Positions 58,689 through 64,000 of a stretch of DNA of 64,000 nt are shown one piece after another. Origin of the DNA: Punctularia strigosozonata HHB-11173 SS5 (lineage: Eukaryota; Basidiomycota; Agaricomycetes; Corticiales; Punctulariaceae); NCBI RefSeq assembly GCF_000264995.1, contig NW_006767442.1, forward strand, positions 1,208,634 to 1,272,633, in the 5' to 3' direction. Both the position numbers and the translations under genes were made by a program. A model generated the notes under the pieces. That model did not search any database, had not been told where the DNA came from, and was given only the letters and a program-made list of their open reading frames with translations. Position 1 is the stretch's first letter; the number at the start of each line of letters is the position of its first letter.

Positions 58689-61600
58689 ATGACAGACGCA
58701 GGTCCCGTACTCCTCGATTCGGCCATCTGTACGTCTACACTCATTGAACAGCCTAGTCGCAACCCTGACTTGCTCACTCTGTGTTTGTTTAATCATATGT
58801 TCTCTCTTTTCAAGCCGTGAATGATGAATCAGGCTATGCGCGGTCATCCACAGACAGCGAAGTCACTTCTACTCTTGTCACTCGACGCGCTTGCGTATGC
58901 GCTGCCGGTACGGTGCTGCACTCTTCTTCGAACAACATCCATTGATCTCTGTGCCATATGAACAGAGCTGCCCCGGGATTGCGATGGTCCCTTCGCGGAA
59001 GCTCTCAGACTCCATGAGCAATTCTGCCATTTTGGTGACCTCGAGGCCGCACAGAGTTGCATCACGATATGTGAAGCGATTCTCGACGGCCATGCGGCTG
59101 CAGTCCACCCCATCTCCGGTTCCTCTCATCTGTCCGCCGATGTGCCTACCACCTTTCCCGCCTCTCAGCCCGAGCGTCATCACGTGCTCATCCAACTGGC
59201 GCACACTCTCGAAAAGCGCATGCTTTACACCTTTGACGTCTCCGACCTCCAGCGCGCCATGGAGTATGGTCAAGCCGCCCTCGATGTCTGCAGCGCGGAA
59301 GGGCTAGCTTGTCCCACTGTATTCTCCCAATACGCCAGCATCCTTGACAGCAACGCGGATGATATCGTCCACCGCGAAGACAGACGCCTAGGAGAATCTC
59401 TATGCCGAGCGGCCATCCTCTTGTGCCCTCCGGGTCACCCTCTACGGGCCGCGGCATGTCGCAACCTGGGATGGATCCTGTTTCGAAACTTCGAGACGAC
59501 CGGGTCCGGCGCGTGCCTCGAGGAGGCCATCACCGTTCAACGCCAGGTTCTCACAGAGACGCTCACATCCACAACGCTCGATAGACATCTCCACCTGCGC
59601 TGCTTGGGCCGGTACCTGCTCATTCGTCAGGAATCCTTCGGTGATCCTCTTGACCTCGACAAGTCCCTCGCGTATCTCGAAGAGGCTCTGAAACTGTGCC
59701 CGCCAACGCATATCGACACGTGGAAGATCATAGGCGACATGGTCTGGGTGCTCCAGCGCAGATTCTTCCACTCTGGCGCCATAGAGGACCTCAATCGTGC
59801 GGCTGACCTGGGACGGCGCGCCTTGGATGGAGACTGCCCGAACGGTCAACGTCTTCTTCCGAATATAAACGGGATGGCCCTCCTTCTGAATCTTCTCCAT
59901 CAAGTGAAGCTATCCGATGGTAAAGATATCGACGAGTCGATCGAGCTCATGCAGGAAGCTCTGCAGCGCTCGGACCCGGGTTCTGCAGACCATTGGATAT
60001 TTCTGATGAACATGGGCGATAACCTGCGCCTGCGATTCAGATGGAAAGGCGACCTGGACGACCTCGAAGAAGCGGTCCACTTCGGTCGCCTTTGCGCGGA
60101 CGCTGTGCCCGAAGGTCACTGCAGGCAGTTCCACCCTTCGATGAATCTAGCAGATATGTTGATGCTGCGATTTTCCGAAACGCGGAACATTTGCGATCTC
60201 GACGAAGCGCTGGCCTGGGACAGGCGGGCCATGTCGATCATCCCTTCGACCCATTCCGAAATGACCGTGGTGGTTCTTAGACTGGTTGCCCATCTTTGCA
60301 CGCGATACGAGACTCTCCACGAGGTGGAGGACATCGATGAAGCCATATCATTGGCACAAGAATCGCTGGCCACGCTGCCAGAAGGACACGTCAACAAGCC
60401 CCCGATCGTATATCGTCTCGCTCAGGCATATCTTCTGCGTGGCCAGGATGATCAAAGCCGCAGCGCCCCAGATATCAACCAAGCCATCCAAACCTTGGAA
60501 CCGAACCTGGAAGCAACGTTACAGGGGATTTACGGTTCGGAATGTCTTCGAATCCTCGCGACCAGCTATCTGGTGCGCTTCAGGCGACTGCTGGACGTGA
60601 ACGATGCAGCTCGCGCAATGCAGCTCACATCGAGATCTTTGGACCTTGCGCAGCCCGGTCGCCGAGATAGGTACTGGTGCCTCGTTCACGCCGCAGAACT
60701 GTACCTCGAACACGGCACGCAATACCGTAACCCTTCCCTTGCGCTCGCGTACATCAAAGACGCTCTAGCAGACGATCATAGAGACGTCCGCTCTCGGTTA
60801 CAAGGCGCTATGCGAGTTCTCGATGACATTCATTCTCACCACGGGGATGTGATCAACATCGCGTCGCCAGCGCAGATGCAACTTTTAGATATCTATGCCT
60901 ACATGGTCGGCCTCCTTCCCCGCGTCGCGTTCTTTGGTCTGCATCTGCAGACTCGGTTGCAGTCCCTCAAGGCGGGCCAGAGCGTCGCTCTCGAAGGCGC
61001 CTCGCATGCGCTCAACCTCTCCCTCCCGGAGAAGGCCCTGGAGATCCTGGAACAAGGCCGCGCCCTCTTCTGGACACATTCTTTACGCCTCCGCTCCCCT
61101 TTTGACGCCGTTCCGGTTGATCTTCGGGACAGGCTAGTCCCCCTCGCGCGACAGCTAGAACAAGTAAGCGACGCTCCGCAAACCGACGAAGAGGTTCCCG
61201 CTGTGGAGGAAGAAGAGAGCAGGAGAAGAAAGCAGAGCGATGAGTTCAACTCGCTGCTGGACCAGGTCCGCCAGTTACCGGGACAAGAGCGATTCCTCCT
61301 CCCAGACGACTATGCGACGCTCGCCAAAGTCGCCGAGCGAGGACCGGTCGTAGTTCTGGTGTCGAGCAAGTTAGGTTGCCATGCCGTTGTCCTCAGACGC
61401 TCGGTTCCCGTCATAAGCCTTCCGCTTGGACAAGTCAGCGAGGCGTGGCTTACCGAATCTGCCGGCGCCTGGAACCTGGCCGTGTCAGAAGCAAGGTCCG
61501 TGCTAGGCGAACGCCTGAAGGTAGCGAAAACAGCCAACCGCCAGAGGGCACGACGCTCTAGGGCAGAGGAGATCCTGCGCATGTTATGGACGAACGTCGT

Positions 61601-62633
61601 ACATCCAATCATCGATGTCCTCCAGATACAGGTAAACCCTGTCCCGATCCAAGTAAAACCTCTGTTGACCACGTCTTTCGTATAGGCATCTTCGGGCAGG
61701 AACCGTCCGCGCATGTGGTGGTGTCCGACGGGCCCCTTCGTGCATCTCCCGCTCCATGCCGCAGGTGTCGACGGGACCTGGTGTTCGGACTACGTCGTGT
61801 CGTCGTATACGCCCACCCTCGGCGCTCTCCTAAGCGCAAGAGCGACGTACAAGCCTACGAAGAAGCACGAAACGAGGGCGTTGGTCGCTGCAGTCCCTCA
61901 CTCGGATATGCCGGACTGGAAAGACCTTCTGTCGACCCGCGAGGAGGTAGCCGCCGTTCGCGCGATATTACCAGACGGAGCAGACATATCTGAGCTGCCT
62001 GGCGACGGCGCGATGGTCCCCGGGAACGAGTGTGGCATCAAGGCGCAATCGCTTCTGGAGAAACTGCCGCAGGCGACGATCTTACATCTCGCATGTCACG
62101 GTCACCAGGACCCGGAGAATCCGCTCAAGAGCGGCTTCGTGATGCAGGACGAGATGCTCACGATCGAAAGGTTGATGCCGGTCGCGCTGCCGAACGCGTT
62201 CGTGGCGTTCCTGAGCGCCTGCGAGACAGCGAAGGGGGACAAGGTCAGCTGGTCTATTCAAAGTTTTCTGGCACATTTCGACCTCTCACACGACGCGCCT
62301 TACAGGACCAGCCCGACCAGGCCGTGCACCTCGCCGCCGCCATGCTCTTCGCCGGATTCAAGAGCATAATCGCCACGCTTTGGTGAGTGTGGTCACACCT
62401 GCCCTATGTTCATCCATGCGAAGCAATGCGCTCACCTGGTCACTTCCAGGTCGATGGAAGACGTCGACGGGCCAGCTATCGCCAGTTCGGTCTATAGGGT
62501 CCTGCTAGGGGGTGACGCGGAGGAGATCGATCCAGACGACATCCCGTATGCCTTGGATGACGCGGTACGGGAACTCCGCCGAGATCACCCGAATCCGAGT
62601 AGATGGGCCCCCTACATCCACTTGGGCATCTAA
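58689..62633 (+). CDS. TPR-CHAT protein 2 (paralogue of the 27.7-kb gene)
   Basis: 1,192-residue TPR-CHAT protein; exons 58689-58728, 58854-58907, 58966-61631, 61686-62243, 62306-62382, 62450-62633 (3,579 nt). Exon number and phases match copy 1, and the last two exons have the same lengths (77 and 184 nt). TPR-like units: DLEAAQSCITICEAILDGHA, DLQRAMEYGQAALDVC, DLDKSLAYLEEALKLC, DIDESIELMQEALQ. CHAT: RPRMWWCPTGPFVHLPLHAA, catalytic His in TILHLACHGHQDPENPLKSG, catalytic Cys in AFLSACETAKGD, then AGFKSIIATLW and RWAPYIHLG. The dyad is intact. A linker before CHAT is acidic and Lys/Arg-rich (PAVEEEESRRRKQSDEFNSL), a plausible flexible or cleavable hinge. Function is inferred only from family: a regulated cysteine protease with TPRs as sensor or substrate platform. 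Confidence 0.92.
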
Positions 62634-62902
62634 TTTGCTGCCGCGACGTTCCATCGAGAGATCACATTGGAGGAACAGGCAAGGAGCCGATCTATACATG
62701 TAGGGCGTACATTTTATATGATATGTATACTAATATGGTAGCGTGCGTGCAGGAGGATGAGAGAGTAACTAAGGAAGTCGTGAATGTGACGAGTGTCCCT
62801 TGAGAACGAAGTGCTCCGGCCAACGACAGCAAAAAAAGAAACGACGATGCAGCGCCCAAGAGTCAGTGAGCAGAGCAAAAAAAAAAGGCAAAAAAAAAGG
62901 GA

Positions 62903-64000
62903 TCAGCATCCGGCCCACTCCCTCCTGATCGCCTCAGCCCACGCCATCACGAAATATACCGCGCCGGCCGGCAACGCGCACCGTATCCCGACCGCCCGCC
63001 AGTCCCACCTCCTTCCGCCCCTGCGCGGGCTCGGCAGCATATCCACGTCGTCCATCACGTCGGCGCCCACGAGCGCGTCGAGCACGCCGTCCAGCCACCC
63101 CTCCTGCCTCCTCGCTGTGGTCGAATGCGAGGGCGCGGCCGACGACGGCGCGCTGGGGTACATCGTCGGCAGCGCCGGGGTCGACGCCGAGTACGGCGGG
63201 GGCGATCCCAGAGAACTCGGGCCGGAGTACGAATTGGAGGCGTGGGCGTGCGCGTGGAGGGGTACGGCGCTGTTGCTCGACCGGCGCGGGGGTAGCGGCG
63301 GCCGCCGGTGCGCGGACGACGACGAGACGAGGTTGGAGGTGACCCACATCTGGATCGCGCGGCTGCAGCACGTCGTCGTGCCCACGATCGCCCAGCACAC
63401 GACCGGCCGTTTCTCGTACCCGAACGCGGTCAGCGTGAAGTTCGTCGCCTACCTCGCTGACGTCAGAGAGCAAAAGGAAAGGAAGAGGTGACGTACGGGC
63501 CAGCAGATGGCTTGCAGCGCGAGTAGGCGGATGAGAGTCGAGAGCGGGGTGTAATACACGCGCCAGCGGGTGAGCAGGCCCGTCGTCAGTCGGAGGCACT
63601 GCCATCCGGTGAGGACGCACTGGACGACCGTATTCGTTTTAGCCAATAAACGCGCGTGGAGGCAAGAGGGGAAGACGTACCCACAGCACGGCGACAAGGT
63701 AGTCCACCCTCCACAAGCGCGGGTCGTCCGGGAGGTCCCACGCGTGGTACACATTCCAAAGCGAGCCGAAGATCTGCCCCAAAGACGTTCTCAATCAGCA
63801 GCTATAATTTGCCAGCATTCATCGTGGAGTGGTACTTACGGCGGGTACGATGCTCAGCAGCCGCGCGGCCTCGAACAAAAGCGGGGTCATACGCTGGTAT
63901 GCCCGCGGCGGAACGAGCGGTGGCGCGCGCGGCACGTTCCGCACGTTCGGCAACCTCCCTGCCCTTCTGGGCAACAGCGTCTCCCCATCCGTGTCTGTCT
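62903..64000 (-). CDS. EOS1: EOS1-like N-glycosylation protein, 5' end outside window
   Basis: C-terminal part of a multi-pass ER membrane protein of the fungal EOS1 family (in yeast needed for N-glycosylation and oxidative-stress tolerance). Visible exons: >64000-63840, 63773-63681, 63619-63497, 63448-62903, with consistent phases. Diagnostic stretches: IFGSLWNVYHAWD, DYLVAVLWCVLTGWQCLRLT, TGLLTRWRVYYTPLSTLIRL, LALQAICWPATNFTLTAFGY, then VVCWAIVGTTTCCSRAIQMW and VTSNL. A Ser/Pro/His-rich loop of about 90 residues follows, then a last helix (VGIRCALPAGAVYFVMAWAE) and the end REWAGC. Family identification is by recalled motif pattern; the start lies before the window's right edge on this strand. 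Confidence 0.75.

Noticed and set aside
1-64000. tRNA, rRNA, CRISPR or transposon features
   Set aside because: I looked for tRNA B-box-like sequences, long terminal or inverted repeats, and reverse transcriptase or transposase motifs, and found none I could defend by eye.

Overview
This window comes from a filamentous basidiomycete, most likely an Agaricomycete. Genes are broken by many short introns of about 50-60 bases with GT...AG ends, coding DNA is GC-rich, and several families are typical of mushroom-forming fungi: DUF6534 seven-helix membrane proteins, TPR-CHAT proteins, APH-like kinases, Kre9/KNH wall proteins and BTB proteins. There is no operon, RNA gene, CRISPR array or recognisable transposon. 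I hand-spliced the genes; most models end as whole numbers of codons across up to eight exons, which supports them.

Layout. 0-4 kb: 3' half of an MFS transporter (+) facing a GPI-anchored Kre9/KNH-like wall protein (-). 6-12 kb: a tandem array of three DUF6534 membrane-protein genes (-), the first intact and the others damaged. 13.6-18.8 kb: a small GPI-anchored Ser/Thr-rich protein, HUB1/UBL5 and a BTB protein. 19.3-25.2 kb: a fourth DUF6534 remnant, a SUR7/PalI-type membrane protein, a PTRHD1-like peptidyl-tRNA hydrolase, an APH-like kinase and a small orphan. 26.3-31.6 kb: the DNA polymerase epsilon subunit DPB4, divergent from a TPR-CHAT protease gene. 31.7-40.6 kb: a secreted LVIVD-repeat protein, a rhodanese fusion and a 1,247-residue membrane protein. 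41-44.5 kb: mostly empty, with an APH-kinase fragment. 44.5-49.2 kb: a PAF-acetylhydrolase, a hypothetical protein and a membrane-anchored aldo-keto reductase. 49.7-53.2 kb: a second APH-like kinase and a probable pseudokinase. 53.5-57.7 kb: a low-complexity basic protein and a zinc-ribbon/FAR1-like protein. 58.7-64 kb: a second TPR-CHAT gene, then the 3' part of an EOS1-like gene.

Housekeeping genes (HUB1, PTRHD1, DPB4, EOS1, PAF-AH) are interleaved with fast-evolving families present in several copies here: DUF6534 (four loci), APH-like kinases (two intact plus one fragment) and TPR-CHAT (two intact). The TPR-CHAT pair is the strongest candidate for something new. Both keep the His/Cys protease dyad behind a long TPR array and share the same six-exon layout. 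Other points of note are a 7-nt microexon in DPB4, poly-C tracts just inside three introns, a likely GC-AG intron and a kinase-like gene without the DFG aspartate.
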